A stretch of DNA of 64,000 bases from an uncultured Collinsella sp. (GTDB taxonomy: Bacteria; Actinomycetota; Coriobacteriia; Coriobacteriales; Coriobacteriaceae), in assembly GCA_937925715.1 (NCBI GenBank), contig CALAMG010000017.1, forward strand, positions 237,840 through 301,839, written 5' to 3'. The notes under the pieces are model-generated. The model was not told the origin of the DNA and ran no database searches. It worked only from the letters and a program-made list of their open reading frames with translations. How positions within the stretch are numbered: the first letter of the stretch is position 1; the number at the start of each line of letters is the position of its first letter. Position numbers and translations under genes: made by a program. Shown one piece after another: positions 34,090-44,950 of the stretch.

Positions 34090-35697
34090 CTATCCGCACA
34101 CACCGCATTTTGCACAGGCCGAAAGTGCGGCCGGAGCCTGCGCGATGCCGCCCTTTGCCGTCTCGCGCAGCGTGGCCGGCAACGCGTGGCCCACTGAGAG
34201 CATGACATGTGCCATCTGGTCAAACGGCACCAGGCTCTTAATGCCTGCGAGGGCGAGTTGTGCCGAGCTAAAGGCCGCTGCCACACCGATGGCGTTGCGG
34301 TTTTGGCAGGGCACCTCCACGAGGCCACCGACGGGGTCACAAACGAGGCCCAGCAGGTTACTCAGCGCGATGGAACTGGCGTCAAGCGCCTGCTCGGGCG
34401 TGCCGCCGAGCATCTGCACCAGCGCGGCGGCTGCCATGGCGGCGGCGCTTCCGACCTCGGCTTGGCAGCCGCCCTCGGCGCCGGCAACGCAGGCGCTTGT
34501 GGTGAGGTTGAGGCCGATGGCGGCTGCGCAGTAGAGCGCGTCCATGACTTGCTCGTCGTCGAGCTGAAGGTGATCGGCGAGCGCCAGCACGCAGCCGGGC
34601 ACGACACCCGCGGATCCTGCCGTCGGAGCTGCGACGATCACGCCCATGGTGGCGGAGCGCTCGAGCACGGCCATGGCGCGGGCCACGGCTTCGGTCTGGA
34701 CGGGGCCCATCAGGCTTTCACTCAAATCGTTGCAGCGGGTTGCTTCGACGAGCTTGGCCTCGCCGCCGATAAGCCCGCCGAGCGAGCGCTGCGGATTGGC
34801 GATGGGGGCCGTTGTCTCCTCGCGCATGACGTCGAGCACGCGGCGCATGGCGGCGACGGCGTGCGCCTCGCCGGTCAGACGTGCCTCGCGAACGGCCATG
34901 ACGGCACCGATGCTGAGTCCCAGTTCCTCGCACGCATCGAGCAGCTGCTCGCCGTCGTCGAAGATCTCCTTAGCCGAGACGCCGGGGGAGAGCGACGAGG
35001 CAGAACCGGGGAGCTCGATAAAGGTCGCGTAATCGACATTGTCGAGCTTGCGGAGCATGGGGACGACGGTGTCGTCGGGCGCGCCGTCGGTCTCAAAGAC
35101 GGAGTAGGCCTGGCCGCCCACTTCGGTGCGGTAGGTGCGGCAGAAGGCGATGTTTACATGGGCGTAGGCGAGCAGGTTGGTGAGCGCGGCGAGCACGCCG
35201 GGAACGTCCTTGTGCGCCACGAAGAGCGTGGAATACATGCCCGAGATGTCGACGCCGACGCCGTTAATGCGGCTGATGCGCATCTTGCCGCCTCCCAGGC
35301 TCTCGCCGCGGACCTGTGCCGTGGCGCCCGTGTCGTCGACCATGTCGATGTCGACGGTATTGGGGTGGATGGAGGCGTCGTCGCCCTTGATGCCAAAGTG
35401 ATATTCGAGGCCCTGCTCGCGTGCGAGGTCGAAGGCCTGCTTGATGTTCTCGTCATCGGTGTCGAGGCCCAGGATGCCTGCGACGAGCGCGCGGTCGGTG
35501 CCGTGGCCGCGGTAGGTGTGGGCGAAGGAGTTCCACAGGCCAAAGGTGACTTTGGTGATGCGGCCTTCCAGCAGGCTGGCAGCAACTTGGGCGCACCGCA
35601 GGGCGCCGGCGGTGTGCGATGAGCTGGGGCCGACCATGACGGGCCCCAAGATCTCGAATGCCGAGGTCGTAGCTAGTGTTTGCGGCTTGCCTGCCAT
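34090..35697 (-). CDS. sdaA: L-serine ammonia-lyase, iron-sulfur-dependent, single-chain
   Basis: A 535-residue serine dehydratase that turns L-serine into pyruvate and ammonia in the cytoplasm. Beta and alpha parts are on one chain: the N-terminal part has GPVMVGPSSSHTAGALR and an ACT-like regulatory segment (DVPGVLAALTNLLA), and the C-terminal part holds the oxygen-sensitive [4Fe-4S] Cys residues in TTSACVAGAEGGCQAEVG and GLVCDPVGG. AAGGAG precedes the ATG. The upstream gap contains a large palindromic element only 24 bases before the start. Confidence 0.93.
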   Translation of the reverse strand: MAGKPQTLATTSAFEILGPVMVGPSSSHTAGALRCAQVAASLLEGRITKVTFGLWNSFAHTYRGHGTDRALVAGILGLDTDDENIKQAFDLAREQGLEYHFGIKGDDASIHPNTVDIDMVDDTGATAQVRGESLGGGKMRISRINGVGVDISGMYSTLFVAHKDVPGVLAALTNLLAYAHVNIAFCRTYRTEVGGQAYSVFETDGAPDDTVVPMLRKLDNVDYATFIELPGSASSLSPGVSAKEIFDDGEQLLDACEELGLSIGAVMAVREARLTGEAHAVAAMRRVLDVMREETTAPIANPQRSLGGLIGGEAKLVEATRCNDLSESLMGPVQTEAVARAMAVLERSATMGVIVAAPTAGSAGVVPGCVLALADHLQLDDEQVMDALYCAAAIGLNLTTSACVAGAEGGCQAEVGSAAAMAAAALVQMLGGTPEQALDASSIALSNLLGLVCDPVGGLVEVPCQNRNAIGVAAAFSSAQLALAGIKSLVPFDQMAHVMLSVGHALPATLRETAKGGIAQAPAALSACAKCGVCG

Positions 35698-35720
35698 GGA
35701 TGCTCCTTATCTATCCCGTC

Positions 35721-35840
35721 GTCCCGAGGGGCGGGGCATAAGGTCGCCTGCTCGGACAGTCCTGCTCGCACGGAGGCCACATTAAGTGGCCTCCGGCTCG
35801 TGCGGAACTCGCGATCGACCTTATGCCCCGCCCTCGGGAC
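35721..35840. repeat. Palindromic element with conserved loop and private stem, copy at 35.7 kb
   Basis: Outer arms 35721-35746 and 35816-35840 pair over 25 bases with one bulged G. Inside are TGCTCGGACA (35749-35758) with CTCGC (35765-35769), an inner GGAGGCCAC/GTGGCCTCC hairpin (35772-35794), and TGCGGAACT followed by CGCG. The same inner motifs recur in the element at 42165-42266, whose outer arms are unrelated in sequence. Confidence 0.75.
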
Positions 35841-35933
35841 TAAGGATACATGGTAGAAGTGCCCGTGCTGCAAAATTCATTAGCTGGTGACGCAGCGTAG
35901 GATCATTTCGAAGCATCTTCACCACTGGATTAA

Positions 35934-35966
35934 TAAAAAAGAGGTACCGGTTGGGGCCGGTACCTC
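35934..35966 (-). terminator. Rho-independent terminator of metK
   Basis: A perfect 10-bp stem GAGGTACCGG/CCGGTACCTC with a 6-base loop, followed on the minus strand by six T residues. It lies 43 bases after the metK stop. Confidence 0.92.
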
Positions 35967-36008
35967 TATTTGGTGCGTTTCTTTTTGGCTGCAGCTTTTG
36001 CCGCTGGC

Positions 36009-37289
<1,281 letters not shown>

Positions 37290-37393
37290 GATTGTCCTTT
37301 CAAAAACGTGTCCTGGCGACCGTTACCATTCCGCCGGGCTCTCTATGCAAGGGCACATCATAGCGCGTAAATCAAACATTCACACCCTTTCCG

Positions 37394-37503
37394 TACCTAC
37401 TCATTGGGGACAGACTTAAATGACCAGCCTTCCTAAGTGCCGACAGGTTGCCCAATGACTGGTCATTTAAGTCTGTCCCCAATGAGTACCCAATGAGTAG
37501 GTA
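37394..37503. repeat. REP-like palindrome (29-bp perfect arms)
   Basis: Arms 37399-37427 and 37459-37487 are exact complements, reading ACTCATTGGGGACAGACTTA from the left. The outer part TACCTACTCATTGGG (37394-37408) pairs a second time with 37489-37503. GTCTGTCCCCAAT is a sequence often seen in REP elements tied to IS200-like REP-associated transposases. It lies between divergent metK and gltX. Confidence 0.8.
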
Positions 37504-37582
37504 GGTGCCCTTTGTGCGGAGGTTGCTTTGATGCTTTATACTGGTGCGGTTAGACATCCATCCTGCAATCGAGGAGATTTCC

Positions 37583-39058
37583 ATGGCATCAGACGTTCGC
37601 GTCCGCTTTGCACCCTCACCGACGGGCAAGCTGCACATCGGCGGCGCCCGCACCGCTATCTATAACTGGGCTTTCGCCCGCGCAAACGGCGGCACGTTCA
37701 TCCTGCGCATCGACGACACCGACCCCACCCGCTCCACCGACGAGAACACGCAGATCATCCTGCGCGCCATGCGTTGGCTGGGCCTTGACTGGGACGAGGG
37801 TCCCGAGGTGGGCGGCGACTTTGGTCCCTACGCCCAGACCGAGCGCCTGGACCTGTACAAACAGGCCGCCCAGAAGCTTTGGGACGAGGGCAAGGCATAT
37901 CCCTGCTTCTGCACCAAGGAGCAGCTCGACGCCGATCGCAAGGCCGCGCAGGAGCGCAAGGACCCCTTCCAGGGCTATCAGCGCCGTTGCCGCGACCTTG
38001 ATCCCGAGGAGGCCCGCCGCCGCATCGAGGCCGGCGAGTCCTACGTTCTGCGCATCAAGGTGCCCGAGGACCGCGGCGACGTTGTCATCCACGACGCCGT
38101 CCACGGCGAGGTGACCTTCGACGCCAAGGAGCTCGACGACTTTGTCATCTTCCGCTCCGATGGCACGCCCACGTACAACTTCGCGACCGTCGTCGACGAC
38201 GCCATGATGAAGATTACCCATGTCATCCGCGGCGACGACCACCTGTCCAACACCCCGCGTCAGGTCATGGTTTACGAGGCCCTCGGCGCGCCCGTGCCTA
38301 CGTTCGCCCACATCTCCATGATCTTGGGTGCCGACGGCAAGAAGCTCTCCAAGCGCCACGGCGCCACCTCGGTGGAGGAGTACCGCGACGCCGGTTACCT
38401 GTCCGACGCCTTCGTCAACTACCTGGCGCTGCTCGGCTGGTCGCTTGACGGCGAGACCACGATCATCCCGCGCGATGTCCTGGCCAGCAAGTTCTCGCTC
38501 GACCGCATCTCCAAGAACCCGGCGACCTTCGACCCCAAGAAGCTCGACTGGGTTAACGCCGAGTACATCAATGGTATGTCCGATGCCCAGTTTGCCGATG
38601 AGATTATGGTCCCCGAGCTGCACGAGGCGGGTCTCATTGAGGGTAATGTCGAGTACGGCGAGGATTGGATCGATGCGCTTGCCGCCATCGTCAAGCCGCG
38701 CACCAAGATGCCGGCCGATGCCGTGACCGTTGCCGCTCCCATCTTCGCTACGGCCGAGACGCTCGAGTATGACGAGAAGTCCGTCAACAAGGGCCTGGCC
38801 AAGGAGGGCATGGGTGCCATTCTGGATGCCGCCAAGGCCGCGCTCGAGGGTGTGGACGAGTGGACGGCTGCCAACATCGACGCCGCGTTTGAGCCGCTGC
38901 CCGAGCAGATGGACCTTAAGAAGCGCGTGGTGTTCCAGGCCGTGCGCGTCGCCGTCTGCGGCAACATGGTGAGCCCTCCGCTGGGCGAGACCATGGCGCT
39001 CGTCGGCCGCGACGACTGCCTAGCGCGCATCGATCGCGCCCGCATGATGGCGCTGTAA
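37583..39058 (+). CDS. gltX: Glutamate-tRNA ligase
   Basis: A 491-residue class I aminoacyl-tRNA synthetase that charges tRNA-Glu, two copies of which lie at 4.1-4.3 kb. FAPSPTGKLHIGGARTA holds the HIGH motif, and KLSKRHGATSVEEY the KMSKS motif. The frame opens at a GTG at 37544, but GAGGAG at 37571-37576 places the start at the ATG at 37583. A TATACT-like -10 is at 37537-37542, with only a weak TTGTGC -35 at 37512. No metal-binding Cys set of the zinc type is evident. Confidence 0.95.
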   Translation: MASDVRVRFAPSPTGKLHIGGARTAIYNWAFARANGGTFILRIDDTDPTRSTDENTQIILRAMRWLGLDWDEGPEVGGDFGPYAQTERLDLYKQAAQKLWDEGKAYPCFCTKEQLDADRKAAQERKDPFQGYQRRCRDLDPEEARRRIEAGESYVLRIKVPEDRGDVVIHDAVHGEVTFDAKELDDFVIFRSDGTPTYNFATVVDDAMMKITHVIRGDDHLSNTPRQVMVYEALGAPVPTFAHISMILGADGKKLSKRHGATSVEEYRDAGYLSDAFVNYLALLGWSLDGETTIIPRDVLASKFSLDRISKNPATFDPKKLDWVNAEYINGMSDAQFADEIMVPELHEAGLIEGNVEYGEDWIDALAAIVKPRTKMPADAVTVAAPIFATAETLEYDEKSVNKGLAKEGMGAILDAAKAALEGVDEWTAANIDAAFEPLPEQMDLKKRVVFQAVRVAVCGNMVSPPLGETMALVGRDDCLARIDRARMMAL

Positions 39059-39081
39059 TCGCTGCGCAAACGTATGTATCC

Positions 39082-39115
39082 GAGCCCCGTTCACTCAGAG
39101 CGGGGCTCTTGTTTC
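39082..39115 (+). terminator. Rho-independent terminator of gltX
   Basis: GAGCCCCG (39082-39089) pairs with CGGGGCTC (39101-39108) around an 11-base loop, followed by a T-rich tail. Confidence 0.85.
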
Positions 39116-39147
39116 TGTAGACGTATGGGATAGGAGGTGCTGGGGCT

Positions 39148-41601
39148 ATGGCCGAGCAACTCTCGCTGTTTGGTTCGCCGGAACCGGAGGAGGCTCTGGT
39201 GAATTCCGTGCCTGCCGCTGCCTCGGCTCAGGCCAAGCCTGCGCGCGAGCCCATTGCCGCCTACGCGAGCGTTGTCCTCGACATCCCGACGCGTGCGCTG
39301 TCCGAGCCATTCGCCTACGGCATCCCCCGGTCCCTTGCTAACGAGGCGCAGATCGGTTCCACTGTCCTAGTTCATTTTGGCAACCGTGCGGCCGCGGGCT
39401 ATATCGTCGACATTGCGCCTGAGCTGGGCGACCTACAGGGCAACAACGCCATCGACCCTTCGCGCATTAAGCCCGTCGAAGCCATCCTCAGCAAACCGCT
39501 CTTTACCGCCGAGGCTGCCCGTATCGCACGCTGGATGAGCCGCGAGTATGTCGCGACGCTTTCCGAGTGCCTGCGCCTGTTCTTGCCCCCGGGCGGCAGC
39601 CCGCGTGTGGTCAAGGGCGACGACGGCGTGTGGACGGTTGAGCGCCCCGCCGTTAAGCCTATCCAAAACCGCTGGGTCATGCTTACGCCCGAGGGCTTCG
39701 ACTATACCCCTCCCAAGACCGCGGTCCGCCAGCGTCAGCTTATCGAGGCGCTTCAGTGCGGCCCGGTCACGACGCGCGACCTCAACTTGCTCTACAGCAG
39801 CATGTCGGCGACTATCAAGGCGCTCGAAAAGCGCGGCGTCGTGGTAGTAGAGGAGCGCCGCGCTTGGCGTGGCTGCAGCGAGCAGACCACGCTGTCCTCG
39901 GCAAGCGGTAAGGCGCCGGTCTCCCTTACCAACGGCCAACAGCAGGCACTCGCGCAGATTGAGCGCGCCCGTCTGGACGCCCACGGAGACGTGATCCTTG
40001 TCGACGGCGTCACCGGCTCCGGCAAAACCGAGGTCTACCTCTCCGCCATCGAGCGCGTGCTGGCGGCCGGCCGTTCGGCCTGCGTGCTGGTGCCCGAGAT
40101 CTCGCTGACGGCCCAGACCGTCGGCCGCTTCCGTTCGCGCTTTGGCGAGACGGTCGCGGTCTTCCATTCGCGTCTTTCGGCCGGTGAGCGCCTGGACCAG
40201 TGGGACATGGTTGCCAGCGGTGCCGCGCGCGTGGTCGTGGGCGCCCGCTCGGCGCTCTTTTGCCCGCTTGACGACCTGGGCCTCATCATCATCGACGAGG
40301 AGCACGAGACCAGCTATAAGCAAGGCTCCAGCCCGCGTTACCACGCGCGCGAGGTGGCGGCCGAGATGGCGCGGCGCTACCGCTGCCCGCTCGTGTTGGG
40401 CTCCGCCACGCCTTCTGCTGAGGCCCTCCATCGCTGCCGCCGTGGCACGTATAACGGTGCCACTTGGACGCGCGTCGAGATGCCCGAGCGCCCTGGACAC
40501 GCAGTCCTGCCGACGGTTCGGATCGCCGACCTGCGCCGTGAGTTCTCGCACGGCAGTCGTTCCATGTTCTCAAAACCGCTGATGGAGGGCCTGGAGTGTG
40601 TGGTCGAGCGCCGCGAGAAGGCCGTGCTGCTGCATAACCGCCGTGGCTTTGCGCCGTTTCTGATGTGCCGCGAATGCGGCTGCGTGCCCACCTGCAACCA
40701 CTGCTCCACCGCGCTTACGTATCACGAGCGCACACACACGCTGCAGTGCCACACCTGCGGTTCGTCCTGGCGCGTGCAGCCGTATCCCGCGCCCACGAGC
40801 CGCTGCCCCAAATGCGGCAGCCGCTACCTGGCAAAAATGGGCCTGGGCACGCAGCAGATCGAGGACGCACTGCACCAGATGTTGCCCGAGGACGTCGCCA
40901 TCATTCGCATGGACGCCGATTCCACGCGCGGGAAGGACGCGCACAAAAAGCTGCTCGAGCAGTTCGATGCCGCCGATTGCGCGGTGCTGCTGGGCACCCA
41001 AATGATCGCAAAGGGCCTCGACTTTCCCGAGGTCACGCTCGTGGGCGTGGTCAATGCCGACTTTGCGTTAAAGCTGCCTGATTTCCGTGCAGGGGAGCGC
41101 GCCTACGATCTGCTGGAGCAGGTGGCGGGCCGTGCCGGTCGCGGCGATCGCCCCGGCGAGGTGATCATCCAGACCTACGTTCCCGAGGACCCGGTCATTC
41201 GCGCCGTTGCCGAGCATGACCGGTCGATCTTTACCGATTACGACCTGGACCAGCGCCGCGACGCGCTGTACCCGCCCTTTGTGCGCCTGGTCAACATTTT
41301 GGTGTGGTCGGCGAACGCTGATGACGCTCAGGACTACATCGGGCGCATTGCAAAGCTTCTTAAGCGCCGTTGGCATGCCGCCGCGCCCGACTTTTTACGG
41401 GCGGGGAGTGCCGTGCCGCAGGTGCTTGGCCCGGCTTCGTGTGTAATCGAGAGAGCCAAGGACCGTTACCGCTTCCATCTGCTTGTGAAGTCGCCCGTGG
41501 GGTACCATGTCTCTGATGATATCGACGCCTGCCTCAAAGAGGTGGGCTCTGTGCGCGGCGTGAGCGTTAGCGTTGACGTCGACGCCTATGATTTGATGTA
41601 A
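39148..41601 (+). CDS. priA: Primosomal protein N' (replication restart helicase)
   Basis: An 817-residue PriA that reloads the replisome at stalled forks. An N-terminal DNA-binding domain is followed by a superfamily 2 helicase with Walker A VTGSGKTEVYL, DEEH box IIIDEEHETSYKQ and LGSATPSAEALH. Two zinc clusters follow: CRECGCVPTCNHC and CHTCGSSW...CPKCGSRY. Further on is LGTQMIAKGLDFPEVTLVGV. AGGAGG at about 39133 sets the start. It heads a translation-related set: def, fmt and rsmB follow on the same strand. Confidence 0.94.
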   Translation: MAEQLSLFGSPEPEEALVNSVPAAASAQAKPAREPIAAYASVVLDIPTRALSEPFAYGIPRSLANEAQIGSTVLVHFGNRAAAGYIVDIAPELGDLQGNNAIDPSRIKPVEAILSKPLFTAEAARIARWMSREYVATLSECLRLFLPPGGSPRVVKGDDGVWTVERPAVKPIQNRWVMLTPEGFDYTPPKTAVRQRQLIEALQCGPVTTRDLNLLYSSMSATIKALEKRGVVVVEERRAWRGCSEQTTLSSASGKAPVSLTNGQQQALAQIERARLDAHGDVILVDGVTGSGKTEVYLSAIERVLAAGRSACVLVPEISLTAQTVGRFRSRFGETVAVFHSRLSAGERLDQWDMVASGAARVVVGARSALFCPLDDLGLIIIDEEHETSYKQGSSPRYHAREVAAEMARRYRCPLVLGSATPSAEALHRCRRGTYNGATWTRVEMPERPGHAVLPTVRIADLRREFSHGSRSMFSKPLMEGLECVVERREKAVLLHNRRGFAPFLMCRECGCVPTCNHCSTALTYHERTHTLQCHTCGSSWRVQPYPAPTSRCPKCGSRYLAKMGLGTQQIEDALHQMLPEDVAIIRMDADSTRGKDAHKKLLEQFDAADCAVLLGTQMIAKGLDFPEVTLVGVVNADFALKLPDFRAGERAYDLLEQVAGRAGRGDRPGEVIIQTYVPEDPVIRAVAEHDRSIFTDYDLDQRRDALYPPFVRLVNILVWSANADDAQDYIGRIAKLLKRRWHAAAPDFLRAGSAVPQVLGPASCVIERAKDRYRFHLLVKSPVGYHVSDDIDACLKEVGSVRGVSVSVDVDAYDLM

Positions 41602-41619
41602 CAACCCGAAAGGATGGCC

Positions 41620-42156
41620 ATGGAAGCCAACGGAATCGTACTGTCGCCCGACCCTCGTCTGCGCCAGGAGTGCGCCGTCATCGAGGAGATCACCCCGGCA
41701 ATCGAGGCGCTTGCCGAGAAGATGAAGAAGATGATGTTCGACAACGGCGGCTGCGGCCTGGCTGCCCCGCAGATCGGCGAGCTCATCCAGCTCGTCACCA
41801 TCGACTGCGACTACAGCGACAAGAACGACTACGACCCCTACGTGCTCATCAACCCCGTCATTGTTGAGCAGAGCGACCATCTGGTGCCGTTTAGCGAGGG
41901 CTGCCTGTCCATCCCCGGCATTAGCTGCGAGATCGAGCGTCCCGACCATGTCGTGGTCGAGGCGTACGACTTGGACGCCAACCTGATTCGCTATGAGGCC
42001 ACGGGCGATTTGTTCTGCGTGTGCCTGCAGCACGAGATCGATCACCTGCACGGCAACACCATGTTCGAGCGATTGAAGCCGATGCAGAGGCTCAAGGCAG
42101 TCAAGGAGTACCAGGACGCCCTGGCCCGCGGCGCTCGACCGGGCGAGACGGAGTAG
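41620..42156 (+). CDS. def: Peptide deformylase
   Basis: A 178-residue metalloprotease removing the N-formyl group from new proteins. All three motifs are present: GGCGLAAPQIG, EGCLSIPG and QHEIDHLHG. The frame opens at an ATG at 41614 that abuts the GAAAGG ribosome site, so the ATG at 41620 is the likely start. It works with fmt, found after a palindromic element. Confidence 0.94.
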   Translation: MEANGIVLSPDPRLRQECAVIEEITPAIEALAEKMKKMMFDNGGCGLAAPQIGELIQLVTIDCDYSDKNDYDPYVLINPVIVEQSDHLVPFSEGCLSIPGISCEIERPDHVVVEAYDLDANLIRYEATGDLFCVCLQHEIDHLHGNTMFERLKPMQRLKAVKEYQDALARGARPGETE

Positions 42157-42164
42157 GTCCCACC

Positions 42165-42266
42165 GTCCCCGGTGCTGAACGCCCACATATCATCCCGTGC
42201 TCAAACATACTCGCTTCGCTGCGAAACTGCGCGCGGGACGATATGTGGGCGCTCAGCACCGGGGAC
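42165..42266. repeat. Palindromic element with conserved loop and private stem, copy at 42.2 kb
   Basis: Arms 42165-42197 and 42234-42266 pair at 31 of 33 positions. The 36-base loop contains TGCTCAAACA (42198-42207), CTCGC (42210-42214) and TGCGAAACT (42220-42228) followed by GCGCG. These match the inner motifs of the element at 35721-35840, while the arms do not. Confidence 0.78.
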
Positions 42267-42483
42267 TGCGTTGTTCTGGCTCGGTTCGCCCGGATGCCGT
42301 TGGGCCAGGGATGGGTGTCTTCGCTGATAATGCCTTTGTTGAGAGAGCTGCTTTTATTGCGGCTCTTTCTTTGGTTTTGGGTATATTTGTTCTTGTTGAA
42401 TTGTTATTGCGGATGGGCTGGGTACTTGGCTTTCCGCTGTTATTTGTAGCCGTCTCGGCTTTGGTTGAGGGGAGACGTTCTTT
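42267..42483 (+). other. Gene-free gap between the palindrome and fmt
   Basis: A T-rich stretch with long hydrophobic frames in two phases but no ribosome site or recognisable protein. It holds the GAGGGGAG ribosome site of fmt at its end. A promoter for fmt is expected here, but I cannot place one. Confidence 0.5.
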
Positions 42484-43404
42484 ATGCGTATTGTGTTTAT
42501 GGGTACGCCTGATTTTGCTGTGCCTTCTTTGACTTCGCTCGTTGAGGCAGGGAATGAGATTGCGCTTGTTGTTACTCGTCCTGATGCTGTTCGCGGACGT
42601 GGTAAGAAGCTGGAGCCGTCTCCTGTTAAGGCTAAGGCGCTTGAGCTTGGTCTGCCGGTTATTGAGGCTAATCGTATGACGGCCGAGGTTGTTGAGGCGC
42701 TCCAAGCTGCGCAAGCCGATATTTTCTGTGTGGCTGCTTATGGTTGCATTTTGCCCGATGAAGTGCTGCATATGGCGCCGCTCGGCATTGTGAATGTTCA
42801 TGCGTCCTTGCTGCCTCGTTGGCGCGGGGCTGCTCCTATTCAGCGTGCGATTCTCGCTGGTGATGAGATTGCTGGCGTTTCCATTATGCGCATTGGGCAT
42901 GGCGTGGATACTGGCGCTTATTGCGCGCAGGCGTCTACGTCGGTTGCCGGTAAGCATGCCGAGGCGCTCACGATGGAGCTTGGTGAGCTTGGCGGCAAAC
43001 TGCTTGCCGATACGCTTCCCTCGCTTGCCGATGGCTCGGCTGTTTGGACTGAGCAGGATGAGTTGCTCGTCACTCATGCCGCCAAGATTTCCAAGCAGGA
43101 GATGCGTCTGGATCCGCAGATGGCTGCGCTCGATTGCGTGCGTCATGTGCTCGCTTCGTCCGATGCCGCGCCTGCTCGTTGCGTGATTGCCGGCAAGACC
43201 GTGCGCGTGCTCGATGCTGCGCCGACTGATGTGTCGCTTGGCGAGGGTCAGGTTCTCGTTAAGGCCAAGCATGTTTACCTGGGTCTTTCCGATGGCACGG
43301 TTGAGCTGCTCAAGGTTAAGCCCGATGGCAAGCGTGCTATGGCCGCTTCTGCTTGGTCTGCTGGACTGCAGGGTGCCGATCTTTCGTGGGGTGTTTTGTC
43401 ATGA
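42484..43404 (+). CDS. fmt: Methionyl-tRNA formyltransferase
   Basis: A 306-residue enzyme that formylates Met-tRNA for initiation. It has MRIVFMGTPDFAVPSL, the SLLPRWRGAAPIQRAIL active-site stretch with NVHASLLP, and GVSIMRIGHGVDTG. Codon choice here is visibly less G+C-rich than in the cobalamin island. The stop overlaps the rsmB start (ATGA). Confidence 0.94.
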   Translation: MRIVFMGTPDFAVPSLTSLVEAGNEIALVVTRPDAVRGRGKKLEPSPVKAKALELGLPVIEANRMTAEVVEALQAAQADIFCVAAYGCILPDEVLHMAPLGIVNVHASLLPRWRGAAPIQRAILAGDEIAGVSIMRIGHGVDTGAYCAQASTSVAGKHAEALTMELGELGGKLLADTLPSLADGSAVWTEQDELLVTHAAKISKQEMRLDPQMAALDCVRHVLASSDAAPARCVIAGKTVRVLDAAPTDVSLGEGQVLVKAKHVYLGLSDGTVELLKVKPDGKRAMAASAWSAGLQGADLSWGVLS

Positions 43405-44801
43405 GCAAGCTGTCTCCCGCGCGCAAGCTTGCGCTCGATGTGTTGATGGAGGCTGATCGCCGCGGTATGTATGCGCGTGACGTGCTGTCCTCTCGCGTAT
43501 CGGCCAAGGCTATTGACCAGCGCGATTCCGCTTTTGCAGCTCGCTTGGCGCTTGGCGTGGCCGCCACACAGGGTATTTTGGACGAGCTGCTCGATCAGTT
43601 TCTTGATAAGCCTAAAAAGGTTGCGCCGCGTGTTCGCATGGCGCTTCGTATCTCGGCCTTCGAGATGCTTTACCTACATACCCCTGGGCGCGTTGCGGTG
43701 AGTCAGGGCGTTGAGCTAGTTCGCAGCGGAGCTAAGTCTGCCGCCGGTTTGGCCAATGCCGTGCTGCATAAGGTCGCGGACAACGTTGAGGACTTTGCTA
43801 CTGCGTCCGATGTGGATGAGTCTGAGCGACGCTTGGTTCGTCTGTCGCGCCTGATGGGTCTACCGCGTTGGCTGTGCGCTCGCATTATGGCATCGTTCGA
43901 CACGCCTGAGGGTGCGCTTAACTTTGCCGGCAATCTGGCCCCCGCGCCGCTGGCCCTGCATGAGAACGCCTTTGCGACCAAGCTCGATCCGTTTATCTCC
44001 CAGCTTGTGGCACCTGTGTTCCCGGGCTGCCATGCCCCGGTTGATGCCCAGGTTACCGTTGCTTCGGGTGTGTTTGAGCGTGCTGCCGCGGTGGCATCTG
44101 ATCTCAACGCCCAGCTCATCGCCACGGCAGCCACGCGCCCCGGAAGCTGCCTTGAGATTGGTGCCGGTCGTGGCACCAAGACCTATGTGATGATGTGCCA
44201 GGCCAAGCGTGCCGGCTACGACCGCCAGCACACTGCTCTCGATTTGCACGACCGCAAGTGTGACCTGAATCTCGCGCGCCTTCACAAGGCGGGTATTCAG
44301 GGCGTTCGTACGGTTTCGGGTGATGCCTGCGAGCTTGATGAGGTGCTCACATCGTTTGATGCCATGCTTGGCGAGCCGGTTAAGTTCGACACGGTCTTTA
44401 TCGATGCGCCGTGCTCTGGCACCGGAACCATGCGCCGTCATCCTGAGATCCCGTGGAGACTGACCGAAAAGGATGTGACGGTTGAGCTGCCCAAACTGCA
44501 GCTGACGATGCTCAAAGAGGCTGCTGCGCGCGTGGCTGCCGGCGGCGAGCTTATCTATGCGACGTGCTCGGTCTTCGACGAGGAGAACATGCAGGTCGTG
44601 GATGCGTTCCTCGCTTCTCCGGAGGGCGCCGGCTTTAGCCTGGAGCCGCTTTCCGAGGCACAGATTCTGCAGCTCCCCGAGTTCGATCAGGCCAAGAAGC
44701 TCGTATCCGTACGCCAAAACGATCGAGGCCTCTTCCAAAGCGTGCCGGTAAACGCGGACTCCTACGACGGCCACTTCTGCGCCCGCCTGGTCCGCAAGTA
44801 A
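43401..44801 (+). CDS. rsmB: 16S rRNA m5C967 methyltransferase
   Basis: A 466-residue RsmB. Residues 1 to about 140 are a NusB-like RNA-binding domain (LALDVLMEADRRGMYARDVL). The C-terminal methyltransferase has LEIGAGRGTKT, the catalytic VFIDAPCSGTGTMRRHP and IYATCSVFDEEN with the second Cys. It modifies the small-subunit rRNA in the cytoplasm. It is translationally coupled to fmt, as in many bacteria, and is followed by a repeat-rich gap. Confidence 0.93.
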   Translation: MSKLSPARKLALDVLMEADRRGMYARDVLSSRVSAKAIDQRDSAFAARLALGVAATQGILDELLDQFLDKPKKVAPRVRMALRISAFEMLYLHTPGRVAVSQGVELVRSGAKSAAGLANAVLHKVADNVEDFATASDVDESERRLVRLSRLMGLPRWLCARIMASFDTPEGALNFAGNLAPAPLALHENAFATKLDPFISQLVAPVFPGCHAPVDAQVTVASGVFERAAAVASDLNAQLIATAATRPGSCLEIGAGRGTKTYVMMCQAKRAGYDRQHTALDLHDRKCDLNLARLHKAGIQGVRTVSGDACELDEVLTSFDAMLGEPVKFDTVFIDAPCSGTGTMRRHPEIPWRLTEKDVTVELPKLQLTMLKEAAARVAAGGELIYATCSVFDEENMQVVDAFLASPEGAGFSLEPLSEAQILQLPEFDQAKKLVSVRQNDRGLFQSVPVNADSYDGHFCARLVRK

Positions 44802-44809
44802 CTCTACTA

Positions 44810-44877
44810 AGTTGCGGTGAAATAGGGATTGAATAGCGGATTCTACACGCCCAACGGTCCTAATTTCACCCCAACTC
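44810..44877. repeat. Dispersed palindromic repeat, copy 2 (68 bp)
   Basis: AAGTTGCGGTGAAATA at the left and TTTCACCCCAACT at the right (one change from perfect pairing) enclose GGGATTGAATAGCGG, identical to copy 3. It begins nine bases after the rsmB stop. Confidence 0.85.
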
Positions 44878-44950
44878 AGGAAATCGTGCGAGCGGAGATC
44901 GCAATAGCGGTAACGAGTGGTAAAAATAGTCACGTCTCATACTTGCTGTT

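Noticed and set aside
37290..37390. SAM riboswitch in the metK leader
   Set aside because: None of the conserved SAM-I, SAM-II or SAM-IV core sequences could be found.
42197..42532. 111-codon hydrophobic frame before fmt
   Set aside because: It starts inside the palindrome, lacks a ribosome site, overlaps fmt by 49 bases and resembles no family I know.
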